Of a stretch of DNA of 51,935 nucleotides, positions 7,216-14,212 are shown piece by piece; the first letter of the stretch is position 1, and every line of letters starts with the position of its first letter. This DNA is from Bacillota bacterium (lineage in GTDB: Bacteria; Bacillota_C; Negativicutes; JAEYSJ01). Both the position numbers and the translations under genes were made by a program. The notes beneath the pieces were generated by a model. The model saw nothing but the letters and a program-made list of their open reading frames with translations, made no database searches and was not told where the DNA came from. Where the stretch lies: assembly GCA_023434855.1 (NCBI GenBank), contig JAEYSJ010000325.1:1-51935 (forward strand), written 5' to 3'.

Positions 7216-7944
7216 ATGGAAGAACACGCAAAAATACAAATTGAAGAAGATCTGTATATACCCGTGCGGGATTATCTGATCAGTCAAGGCTATACTGTAA
7301 AAAGCGAAGTCCGCCACTGCGATGTCATGGCAACCAATGAGGATGGCACCGTATTAGTTGTAGAAATGAAACTGAGAGTCAACCTGGAAGTCATCCTGCA
7401 GGCGGCAGTCAGGCAGCGTATTGCCGATTTCGTGTATATTGCTGTGCCCAAAAACAGCAAAGTCATATGTACCGCGAACTGGAAAAATATCTGCTATTTG
7501 TTAAGAAGGCTGGAGATCGGCCTGCTGCTTGTCGCCTGCCGCAATAAATTCATGGCAGTAGAAGTGGCTCTGCAGCCGGAGCCTTATAACAGAGAGGTCA
7601 GCCGCAGACTGGCAGGCCGGAAAAGAAAGCAACTGTTGGCGGAATTCGCCGGACGGCATGGTGACTTTAATACCGGTGGCTGCACAGGTAAAAAACTGGT
7701 GACCGTCTATAAGGAAATGGCCATCCATATTGCCGCTCTGCTGGTACAGCATGGCCCGTTAAGCGTGAAACAGCTAAGACAGCACGGTACTGACGAACAA
7801 AAGACAACCAGGATACTGCAGGACAATCACTATGGCTGGTTTCAGAGAGTTTCCCGGGGAGTATATGCGATAAATGATAAGGGAGTATCGGAATTAAATA
7901 AATATGGAGACCTTGTGGACCATTACAGCGACTCCGTAAAATAA
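7216..7944 (+). CDS. DUF2161 PD-(D/E)XK nuclease-fold protein
   Basis: 242 aa with GAGG nine bases before ATG. Residues 8-60 contain an EEDLYIPVRDYLISQGY helix and a nuclease-type core: Asp36 in HCDVMA and Glu50-Met-Lys52 in VVVEMKL. This matches the D...ExK arrangement of the PD-(D/E)XK superfamily and the DUF2161 family. The C-terminal 80 residues look like a winged helix (LLVQHGPLSVKQLRQHGT ... RVSRGVYAI). It is 21 bp after the Crp/Fnr gene, so probably co-transcribed, and ends at a strong terminator. The biological substrate is unknown; a DNA-cleaving or repair function is only suggested by fold. Confidence 0.8.
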   Translation: MEEHAKIQIEEDLYIPVRDYLISQGYTVKSEVRHCDVMATNEDGTVLVVEMKLRVNLEVILQAAVRQRIADFVYIAVPKNSKVICTANWKNICYLLRRLEIGLLLVACRNKFMAVEVALQPEPYNREVSRRLAGRKRKQLLAEFAGRHGDFNTGGCTGKKLVTVYKEMAIHIAALLVQHGPLSVKQLRQHGTDEQKTTRILQDNHYGWFQRVSRGVYAINDKGVSELNKYGDLVDHYSDSVK

Positions 7945-7988
7945 TAGTAACGCCAGGGTATATCACTACTTACTCTGGCGTTACTATT
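7943..7988 (+). terminator. Strong terminator after DUF2161 gene
   Basis: A perfect 14-bp stem (7943-7956 with 7975-7988: AATAGTAACGCCAG / CTGGCGTTACTATT) overlaps the stop codon of the preceding gene and is followed by TATTCTGG. The symmetric A/T flanks allow action in both directions. Confidence 0.85.
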
Positions 7989-8144
7989 TATTCTGGAGAA
8001 CACACATTGGGAATTAATATATTGAATAAACAACTAATGAATCCCATTTTTAACAAATCCTTTACATTATTATAACATGTAACCATATTATTAATAGTAT
8101 TATATGTAAAGATGTAGAATAAACTGGAAATGGAGATGTGTTTT

Positions 8145-8372
8145 ATGCAAATGATTAACGATGTTCTAGTTGAACTTGATATTTTACGCCAAGATGTACA
8201 TGAAACGGCTATAAGGAAGGGATTATCTCATCCTGATGTTCTTAACCTAAGTCAAAAGCTGGATAGTGTATTAAGTGAATGTAATTATGCTTATTATATG
8301 GAATATATACGCGCTGATTTTGTTGTCCATTCTCCCCGAAAAATGGACCAGTTGATTAAATTCAAAAACTAA
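8145..8372 (+). CDS. Spo0E-like aspartyl-phosphate phosphatase
   Basis: 75 aa from ATG 8145-8147. This start is chosen because GGAG (8132-8135) is nine bases upstream; the in-frame ATG at 8130 overlaps that box. The sequence shows the short helical hairpin of the family, with the signature SHPDVLNLSQKLDSVL (compare S-QELD-LI in Spo0E, YisI and YnzD). Such proteins dephosphorylate Spo0A-P and delay sporulation. Its presence supports an endospore-forming host. It is a monocistronic gene with a long AT-rich leader and no obvious neighbour relationship. Confidence 0.8.
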   Translation: MQMINDVLVELDILRQDVHETAIRKGLSHPDVLNLSQKLDSVLSECNYAYYMEYIRADFVVHSPRKMDQLIKFKN

Positions 8373-8393
8373 TCTTAAATAGACAGAAGCCCC

Positions 8394-8461
8394 TTGACAA
8401 CACCATTATATGGATTTATAATAAAATTAGATAATAATTATCGATTAGTAATTATTATCTA
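8394..8461 (+). promoter_or_regulatory. Consensus sigma-A promoter with Fur-like palindromic operator
   Basis: TTGACA (8394-8399), a 17-bp spacer and TATAAT (8417-8422) form a full consensus promoter. Around the expected start of transcription lies a perfect 13-bp inverted repeat with 8-bp loop (8428-8440 and 8449-8461). The left part contains GATAATAATTATC (8430-8442), which equals the core of the Fur 7-1-7 box (TGATAATNATTATCA). A repressor bound here would block initiation. Fur, PerR or Zur is inferred from the motif; no gene of that family is in the window. Confidence 0.8.
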
Positions 8462-8487
8462 AACCGAGGCTGTTAGGAGGTTTCCAT

Positions 8488-8577
8488 ATGAAAAAAGTTA
8501 CTTGCAAAAAAGCTAAAAAATATAGAGATATTACTAGGTGCAAAAAATACTGGTCCGAATTAGCGGTAATAAGCTAA
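8488..8577 (+). CDS. 29-residue Lys/Cys-rich small protein under a Fur-like promoter
   Basis: ATG at 8488 stands seven bases after AGGAGG (8475-8480). The ORF encodes a basic peptide beginning MKKVTCKKAKKYRDIT, with Cys6 and Cys18 and ending in AVIS. It has its own consensus promoter (8394-8422), operator and terminator (8639-8672), so the locus is a complete monocistronic unit of about 245 nt. I recognise no family. The two cysteines 12 apart in a lysine-rich context could bind a metal, but that is speculation. An alternative is that the transcript is mainly a regulatory RNA and the ORF is secondary. Confidence 0.55.
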   Translation: MKKVTCKKAKKYRDITRCKKYWSELAVIS

Positions 8578-8638
8578 TAACCAGTTCATTTAATAAACCT
8601 TGTTAAAAGTGCCATTTAAATATATAGGTTCCTGTTGG

Positions 8639-8672
8639 TACCCTTTGCTGAAAAGCAAAGGGTATTTCTCTG
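8639..8672 (+). terminator. Terminator of the small-protein unit
   Basis: A perfect 11-bp stem TACCCTTTGCT / AGCAAAGGGTA (8639-8649, 8654-8664) with a GAAA tetraloop, followed by TTTCTCTGTTCTTT. Confidence 0.85.
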
Positions 8673-8709
8673 TTCTTTAGCACCTTCCAAAAAGCAGCAA
8701 GTCCTAATA

Positions 8710-8750
8710 CATTAAAGCAGGGCACAAAGAAATTGCACCCTGCTTTAATG
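8710..8750. terminator. Terminator between convergent units
   Basis: A perfect 13-bp stem CATTAAAGCAGGG / CCCTGCTTTAATG (8710-8722, 8738-8750), with CTGTTTT after it on the plus strand. It separates the small-protein unit from the minus-strand gene ending at 8808. Confidence 0.7.
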
Positions 8751-8807
8751 CTGTTTTAGTATATAGCTGCATTGTGAGGTTTCTCAGAACACGTACTTTT
8801 TGAGCTT

Positions 8808-9002
8808 TTACCGCAACACCTTTTGTTGCTTTGAACACTCATATACACATAACGGTGTTCTTTCCTTATCCGTTCCTCTTCTTGCCATATATTCAATAAT
8901 CGCAGAAATAAAAATAACGTTTGGAGTTATATTGCTTCCCTGACAGTACCCGTCCAGTTTATCGTACAGGTCTTTGGGCAGCCGGATATTCATATCTACC
9001 AT
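8808..9002 (-). CDS. Ribbon-helix-helix-like small protein
   Basis: 64 aa. The N-terminal segment MNIRLPKDLYDKLDGYCQ followed by a helix (VIFISAIIEYMARR) matches the beta-alpha-alpha pattern of CopG/Arc-type DNA-binding proteins or antitoxins. The C-terminal 20 residues carry two cysteines (CVYEC). The start ATG lies 1 bp after the TAG stop of the upstream gene, with AGAAGGG as ribosome binding site, so the two are translated together. A regulatory or antitoxin role is possible but no toxin is recognised next to it. Confidence 0.6.
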   Translation of the reverse strand: MVDMNIRLPKDLYDKLDGYCQGSNITPNVIFISAIIEYMARRGTDKERTPLCVYECSKQQKVLR

Positions 9003-9003
9003 G

Positions 9004-9255
9004 CTAAAGCCCTTCTTTCCTATTATTGCAATATGTATTAGTAATTTGTGATGAAAAATGGAAACATTTATTTTTTGGTGTCTTTCTTAATTCGAAAATG
9101 GCTTGTGTCAATTGAAACATGGTAACAAGGTTATCTTCATTTATTTCCTTAAGCTGTTTAAGTACTTCCAATATCGGCTTTCTATCCGGACTGTTGCCTT
9201 TACCTGCTCTTTCATTTTCTTCATCCTCCTTGATTAGATTTGGCATCCTAGCCAC
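9004..9255 (-). CDS. Hypothetical protein coupled to the RHH-like gene
   Basis: 83 aa, charged and mostly helical (NERAGKGNSPDRKPILEVLKQLKEINEDNLVTMFQLTQAIFEL). The best start is uncertain: GTG at 9253-9255 lacks a ribosome binding site, the following ATG (residue 4) also lacks one, and a good AAGGAGG lies inside the frame. It resembles small plasmid- or element-borne partner proteins only in size and composition. It has a one-base gap to the downstream RHH-like gene. I do not recognise the family. Confidence 0.4.
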   Translation of the reverse strand: MARMPNLIKEDEENERAGKGNSPDRKPILEVLKQLKEINEDNLVTMFQLTQAIFELRKTPKNKCFHFSSQITNTYCNNRKEGL

Positions 9256-9410
9256 AATATTTATCGGTAGGTATTCTTTGAAATTTATTTGAAATCTTGA
9301 AATATTTGACGATTTATGTAATAATTTATCACAATAATCAGGTTAGTCTGCCTGGATAAACCGGAATAGCCTTGCCATTCACCGATTGGAGCTGCCAAAA
9401 AATAATAAAA

Positions 9411-9451
9411 GTTTCTTGCCGATAGCTGTGAACTAGCCACCGGCAAGAAAC
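9411..9451 (-). terminator. Terminator after the 9528-9971 gene
   Basis: A perfect 11-bp stem GTTTCTTGCCG / CGGCAAGAAAC (9411-9421, 9441-9451). On the minus strand it is followed by TTTTATTATTTTTTGG. Confidence 0.8.
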
Positions 9452-9527
9452 CTTCTTATAAAAATTAATTGTTGACAATAGATCTTCCGATACTTCAGTC
9501 ATCTAACAACACGATTTCTGTCTTTTA

Positions 9528-9971
9528 CTATAAATCCACGGAAAACGTCTTTGAGGATACTGTAGATAAGTATTTTTTTGCTCCATTAAAAGTATAATGG
9601 TTGACCAGAATTCTATTAAATCTTTGATTCTGATTATACACAAATATCTCGGTTTTACCTTTCATCTGTCCTGCTGATGTCACCTTATTCACCGCTTCAT
9701 CCCATGCTTTCTGCGCGGCAAGCGGAGCATTATCTGATGGGAAATTAGATGATCTGCCGTCGGAAAAAACTACGACACCTAAATATTTGGCATACTCAGG
9801 ATTAATTATATCTTGAATTTTATTATTGTGGGTATCGGGTTCAGAAGAAGATTGCATTTTATTAGAACTGTCTGACTGGGTATTTGCAATATCATTATTT
9901 GAATTTTGCAAGGGCTGGGCTATATTATTAGCGGAAATTGCGGTAGTGTTGCTACTAATATTTTGTATCAT
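9528..9971 (-). CDS. Unnamed paralogous family, member A (SDG...KAW domain)
   Basis: 147 aa from ATG 9969-9971, eight bases after GAGG; the in-frame GTG and ATG just upstream overlap that box. The N-terminal 55 residues are Ser/Asn/Gln-rich and probably disordered. Residues 57-105 form a compact domain with INPEYAKYLG, SDG, FPSDN and KAWDEA, shared with the protein at 33349-33933. There is no signal peptide and no membrane segment. Both proteins begin M-(I/L)-Q-N-I. I do not recognise the domain. The gene is monocistronic with its own terminator. The AT-rich, Asn/Ser-rich coding style differs from the housekeeping genes around it and suggests an accessory gene. Confidence 0.7.
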   Translation of the reverse strand: MIQNISSNTTAISANNIAQPLQNSNNDIANTQSDSSNKMQSSSEPDTHNNKIQDIINPEYAKYLGVVVFSDGRSSNFPSDNAPLAAQKAWDEAVNKVTSAGQMKGKTEIFVYNQNQRFNRILVNHYTFNGAKKYLSTVSSKTFSVDL

Positions 9972-10082
9972 TTTCATCACCTCGCCATCGTAAGGAACTT
10001 ATATTTATTATCGCAATAATCCCCTATTTACTTAAATTCCCATAATTCTTGGTAATTACTTGATTTATAAATTATTACCATT

Positions 10083-11024
10083 TTAGTTCCCATCTTTTGA
10101 AGTTTTTACCTGATCATTCGTCCGGGATGACAAAATAAAAACAGCCACCCCGCTTATAATGAGAATTCCGCCAGTCACCTGCACCATTGTCGGTAATTGC
10201 TGCCAGATAATGAAGGCCAGAATCGTTGCGCCCACAGGCTCACCCAGGATGCTGACTGACACTACTGCGGCCTTGACATATTTGAGCGCCCAGTTAAAAA
10301 CAGAGTGTCCCAAAATATTTGGCACTACTGCCAGAGCCACCAGCCAGCACCAGGTGGCGAAAGAATATCCGGTAAGCGGCTGTTTGGCCGTCCAGGCCCC
10401 TAACAAGAGCACCACCGCTGCCGAACAGTATACGGTATATACATATGGCAGCCAGTCAACCTGTTTTCTCACATTTCTGCCTATTAAAAGATAGCAGGCA
10501 ACAAACAAGGAACCGGCCAGTGCCAGACAATCTCCCCACAGGGCATCACTGCCAAGGGCAAAGTCGCCATACCCCAGAATAATACCCCCGGTAATTGATA
10601 ATAACGCCCCACCCAGAGCCTGCCACCCTATTTTCTCATTAAAAAGCCAAAAACCTCCCAGCATGACAAACAGCGGCTGCAAAGTGACCAGCACCGTTGA
10701 GCTGGTGATAGTAGTATAATCAAGCGAGGTAATCCAGGCGCCAAAATGCAGGGCTAAAAAAACACCGGATAAGCAGGAAACAGCCAGTTGCTTCACTGTC
10801 AGTCCCTGCCATTCTTTATCCCTCACTTTTGGGAGGACACAGGGAGTGAACAGGATGACAGTAAACAACATGCGGTAAAAAGCAGTGGCAAGCGGTGGTG
10901 CCGCGGCCAATTTGATAATGACCGAAGAGCAGGAAACCGCCAGGACCCCAATAAGTATATACCAATATGGATGAATAACCTGCATTACGTTTCGCTTGGA
11001 CTGCTCTGCTGTGCCTGTCAGCAT
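10083..11024 (-). CDS. EamA/DMT-family transporter
   Basis: 313 aa from ATG 11022-11024, seven bases after AGGAGG; the frame stays open upstream but without a ribosome binding site. It has ten hydrophobic segments in two EamA repeats. The first begins PYWYILIGVLAVSCSSVIIKLA and the second starts near LWGDCLALAGSLFVACYLLIG. Each repeat ends in the typical PLFVMLGGFWLFNEKIGWQALGG / LGEPVGATILAFII motif, where the E sits in a membrane-proximal turn. DMT permeases export metabolites such as amino acids or nucleosides; the substrate cannot be predicted. Confidence 0.9.
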   Translation of the reverse strand: MLTGTAEQSKRNVMQVIHPYWYILIGVLAVSCSSVIIKLAAAPPLATAFYRMLFTVILFTPCVLPKVRDKEWQGLTVKQLAVSCLSGVFLALHFGAWITSLDYTTITSSTVLVTLQPLFVMLGGFWLFNEKIGWQALGGALLSITGGIILGYGDFALGSDALWGDCLALAGSLFVACYLLIGRNVRKQVDWLPYVYTVYCSAAVVLLLGAWTAKQPLTGYSFATWCWLVALAVVPNILGHSVFNWALKYVKAAVVSVSILGEPVGATILAFIIWQQLPTMVQVTGGILIISGVAVFILSSRTNDQVKTSKDGN

Positions 11025-11049
11025 GTCATATCCTCCTATCATCATGACA

Positions 11050-11075
11050 ACAGCACGCCAAAAAAGGCGTGCTGT
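11050..11075. terminator. Hairpin upstream of EamA gene
   Basis: A perfect 10-bp stem ACAGCACGCC / GGCGTGCTGT with a six-A loop and a T-rich tract on the plus-strand side. No plus-strand gene ends here, so it may be an attenuator or a bidirectional insulator in front of the EamA gene. Confidence 0.45.
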
Positions 11076-11164
11076 CTTAATTTTTGTGCTATAAATTTTT
11101 GCCTGTAATAGCCAGGAGCCTTGCAGTTCTTGATCCGGAATCTTAGGATTTATATCGTAAATCT

Positions 11165-11407
11165 TTATCCCAGTTCGCCCCTGAGCCGAGCTAATTCTGC
11201 TTGTCCTTCCGAATAATACCATCTTACTGATTTGCCAAAGATACAGCGAATAGCATCTACTTTGCCTTCAACGGCTAATTTTCTCATCATTTTGAGATCG
11301 AAACCATTGGAAGAGAAATAGCCCGCCGAGATAAAACCCCGATTTTTCAGCCACTTCCTGTAGTGATCAAAATCTCTACTTTCTAATTGGACCCGCCAAA
11401 TCGCCAT
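11165..11407 (-). CDS. Small hypothetical protein
   Basis: 80 aa, basic and aromatic-rich (MAIWRVQLESRDFDHYRKWLKNRGF ...). ATG at 11405-11407 has GAAGGA four bases upstream, a short but usable spacing. It is a soluble, probably single-domain protein. A helical YRKWLKNRG segment and the final EGQAELARLRGELG suggest a compact alpha/beta fold. I do not recognise it. It lies about 140 bp upstream of the EamA gene on the same strand with the hairpin 11050-11075 between them. Confidence 0.6.
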   Translation of the reverse strand: MAIWRVQLESRDFDHYRKWLKNRGFISAGYFSSNGFDLKMMRKLAVEGKVDAIRCIFGKSVRWYYSEGQAELARLRGELG

Positions 11408-11577
11408 AGTTCCTTCACGGCCTTTCTATTCATTTTGTCTATTGCCTTATCTTTCACATTACATTATAGCATAAAATATCAAAAAAAGGGTAGAAAATTG
11501 TAAACTTTTTATAACACATCCTTTTATGGCTGAATTTTGTCCACTAATAACTATATATCGGCTTTATATTTTCCCAT

Positions 11578-12717
11578 TCAATTAATGGGATTTTCTGTTT
11601 GGCCACTTATAAAACTACTCTTTTTCGTAAGAAGCCAGCCTGCCAATAAGGCGGTAAACGGGGCAACTAAAACTACGCCAAAACTACCTACCACTGTATG
11701 TAATATTTCGAAAATAATATGTGTCAGATTTACAATGTTGGCCACCGGTGTTCCCCGGGCCAAAAACATCATCATAAGGGCGGTAAAAGACCCGGAATAA
11801 GCTAACAATAAGGTTGTGGTCATTGTTCCGATAACAGCCCGGCCAACATTCAGGCCGGCAGCTATCGCCTCCCGGCGGCTTAAGGCCGGACTGGTGCCGG
11901 CAAGTTCAGCTACAGCGACGGCAATATCCATGGCGACATCCATCATGGCGCCTGAAGAAGCAAGAAATATTCCGGACAAGAATACCTTGGCAAAATCAAT
12001 ACTGCTGAAACCTATATGCAGCAACGTTTCCGAATACTGTACTACCACCCCATATTCTCTGAACAATTTGCCAACCAGCAGGGCCAACAGGCAGGCGGCA
12101 ACTGCCCCGCTCATGGTACCCACAAATGCTGCCAGGCCGGTACGATTGAATCCGGCTGCCAGGAAGGTAACAGCACAAGCAATAGCACATACCACCAGCA
12201 GTGAAACGGTGACCGGGTCCCACCCTTTTAAAAACAAGGGCCATGAAACCTTCCATAGTATAAGTACAGTAAAGACAAAGGATAATATTGCCTTAACCCC
12301 TGTCCACCCGGCATACCAGATAAGCAGCAAAATAAACAGTACAAGCAGCAAGACTTTAACGTATATCCGGTGATAATCAATTATACCGGCTAATTCTATA
12401 TGCCTGGCCAAGCCCTGCAGCACTGCCAGTGCCCTGTAGCCGGCCTGAAACATTTTATCTGTTTCCGGCTTCCCTAGGAAAGAATCGAATACATTCACAT
12501 TTTGCCCCTGAGACGGACCAGCAGCTACGCCCTGGTCTCCTGTATTAACAATCCCAGGCTTACGAACATTCTGGCCATCAACTCCCACTACTGTCGCCTT
12601 GCTGAGTATATAGCAATCTTCCAGCAGCGGTAATTCGCCGGGGATAAAATAAAGTAAAGTGCAAATACAGGTTATAAACAATATAAATACCTTATCAGCT
12701 CTTGCCAGGTGAACCAT
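11578..12717 (-). CDS. YibE/F-family multipass membrane protein
   Basis: 379 aa from ATG 12715-12717 (AAAGGA eight bases upstream); a longer frame exists but lacks a ribosome binding site. There is one N-terminal hydrophobic segment (VFILFITCICTLLYFIPG), a soluble loop of about 100 residues, then seven or eight membrane helices. Typical YibE/F stretches are VFLSGIFLASSGAMMDVAMDIAVAVAEL and GTMTTTLLLAYSGSFTALMM. The family is widespread in Bacillota and of unknown biochemical role; transport is a common guess. The gene is monocistronic and faces away from the small membrane protein at 13081. Confidence 0.9.
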   Translation of the reverse strand: MVHLARADKVFILFITCICTLLYFIPGELPLLEDCYILSKATVVGVDGQNVRKPGIVNTGDQGVAAGPSQGQNVNVFDSFLGKPETDKMFQAGYRALAVLQGLARHIELAGIIDYHRIYVKVLLLVLFILLLIWYAGWTGVKAILSFVFTVLILWKVSWPLFLKGWDPVTVSLLVVCAIACAVTFLAAGFNRTGLAAFVGTMSGAVAACLLALLVGKLFREYGVVVQYSETLLHIGFSSIDFAKVFLSGIFLASSGAMMDVAMDIAVAVAELAGTSPALSRREAIAAGLNVGRAVIGTMTTTLLLAYSGSFTALMMMFLARGTPVANIVNLTHIIFEILHTVVGSFGVVLVAPFTALLAGWLLTKKSSFISGQTENPIN

Positions 12718-13080
12718 TATGCATTTCCTTTCAAAAACAAGCAGGACTTCGCGCTCCTGTTTGATTGAATTCATTTGCAAGATCCTGTCCATCATTACCG
12801 CTGCCGCAACCATGCCAGGCAATTTACTTCTTTTCATTTGTGATGGTTCCCTGGGATTAATTGTATAAATCCATTATACCCGGCGGTTACCAACAGTTTG
12901 TTAATGGACTGTAATATTTCTGTTAATTGTCACACTTATCAGTGTTAGTTGACTTATCAGGCTAATTTTACTATTATTGATGGTATCAGTTTATCTACAA
13001 ATTCTGACTACACTTAAGTGCTGCCCGGGAGGCCTGTCGAAATATTTTTATTAACTATTTCAAAGGAGGACTGACTTTAA

Positions 13081-13347
13081 TTGATTCATTTAACATTTAA
13101 CGAATTTGTATATTACGGACTGCTAATTACTATCCTGGCAGTTTACCTTACCATCTACATAAAAAACCGTAAGGAGATAATCAGCAGCAGGCGTAATTCT
13201 ACGCGCTGGGGAATTGTATTGTCTTTTGCGGTCATTGGGATTATGGCCGTAATTTTCAAACTGGTAACTTGGCTGCCGGCATTGGTTTCGGCGGGAATTG
13301 CTTGTCTAATTGCCTACTATGTAATATTTATCAAGTATAAGGACTAG
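13081..13347 (+). CDS. Small membrane protein with three predicted TM helices
   Basis: 88 aa. TTG at 13081 follows AAAGGAGG with an 11-base spacing. Hydrophobic segments lie at about residues 9-28, 44-62 and 66-84, with a basic loop (YIKNRKEIISSRRNSTRWG) between the first two. It has no enzyme motif and I do not recognise it as a named family. It converges on the minus-strand gene ending at 13359 with only 11 bp between them. Confidence 0.7.
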   Translation: MIHLTFNEFVYYGLLITILAVYLTIYIKNRKEIISSRRNSTRWGIVLSFAVIGIMAVIFKLVTWLPALVSAGIACLIAYYVIFIKYKD

Positions 13348-13358
13348 TGAAAAGCAGT

Positions 13359-14024
13359 TTATGGGTTGTCCGTCCCCCAGTCTGCGATGGTTACACTATT
13401 ATAGCCTTTAATGGTTTTTGCATCTCCTTTTATTTGATAATAGTCTTCTTGATATATCGAAAACATACATAAATCAACAGGCGTGACTTCAGACGCATTT
13501 ACCCGGGGGATGCCGCCGCTCTCTTCAAGGCCTGCCGCAACAAGTTCGGAACAAAAAAACCGCGAAAAATCTTCGATATTGCGGCTTAACTTTTCTGCAA
13601 ACGGAATTTTGTCAAAGACATCCAAGCCTGCAAACACAGCCTGATGCATATCATAAGGCTTGTGTTCCTGATGCAGCAAAAAATCATAAAACTTTTTTAA
13701 GTCCATTTTTTCCCGGACAGTCTTACTCAATGGCAGCCACCATATTTCCCCGTCATAGTTTACAAAGCGATCACTTAAGCGGCTGATAGTTACACCGGAA
13801 AATCCGTTTAAGCTTGTTGATTCAATAATTTGGTTAAAGTAACCGGCCTGCGGTTGATTGTCCACCAGCAGCTTTGCCTGAAGAATTACACCGACATGGG
13901 ACACACCGGATTTAGTCGCCCATTTAATTATTTCGGAAAAATCGCCTTTGCCGGAAAAGGCAATTACGTCTCCCGGTTGCATATTATCGCGAACCTCTTC
14001 ATAATTCGCCTGTTTCCAACCCAT
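13359..14024 (-). CDS. YiiX/YebB-like permuted papain-fold (NlpC/P60-related) hydrolase
   Basis: 221 aa from ATG 14022-14024, nine bases after AAAGGA. Near residue 20 the motif PGDVIAFSGKGDFSEIIKWAT-x5-SHVGVIL gives the His of the catalytic pair. FFCSELVAAGLEESGGI near residue 158 gives the Cys. This order, His before Cys, is the circularly permuted arrangement of the YiiX/YaeF/LRAT-like branch of the NlpC/P60 superfamily. There is no signal peptide. Substrates of this branch are amide or thioester bonds in peptides or lipids; none can be assigned. The gene is monocistronic. Confidence 0.8.
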   Translation of the reverse strand: MGWKQANYEEVRDNMQPGDVIAFSGKGDFSEIIKWATKSGVSHVGVILQAKLLVDNQPQAGYFNQIIESTSLNGFSGVTISRLSDRFVNYDGEIWWLPLSKTVREKMDLKKFYDFLLHQEHKPYDMHQAVFAGLDVFDKIPFAEKLSRNIEDFSRFFCSELVAAGLEESGGIPRVNASEVTPVDLCMFSIYQEDYYQIKGDAKTIKGYNSVTIADWGTDNP

Positions 14025-14148
14025 ATACAATCATCCTTTCACATGCTCTTAACACGCAACCTTAAATTTATTTATTTATCACCACTTCTATATTTGTGGT
14101 AAATTTCCTCCAGCTTCCATAAATTATTGCAATTCATTTAAAAGAGAA

Positions 14149-14189
14149 ATAAGACCTGCGGCCACAAGGAGCGGCCGCAGGTCTTATTA
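14149..14189 (-). terminator. ptsHI operon terminator
   Basis: A perfect 16-bp stem AATAAGACCTGCGGCC / GGCCGCAGGTCTTATT (14149-14164, 14174-14189), with TTTCTCTTTTAAAT after it on the minus strand. It lies 24 bp beyond the ptsI stop. Confidence 0.9.
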
Positions 14190-14212
14190 TGAAATACTCT
14201 ATATAATTGTAC

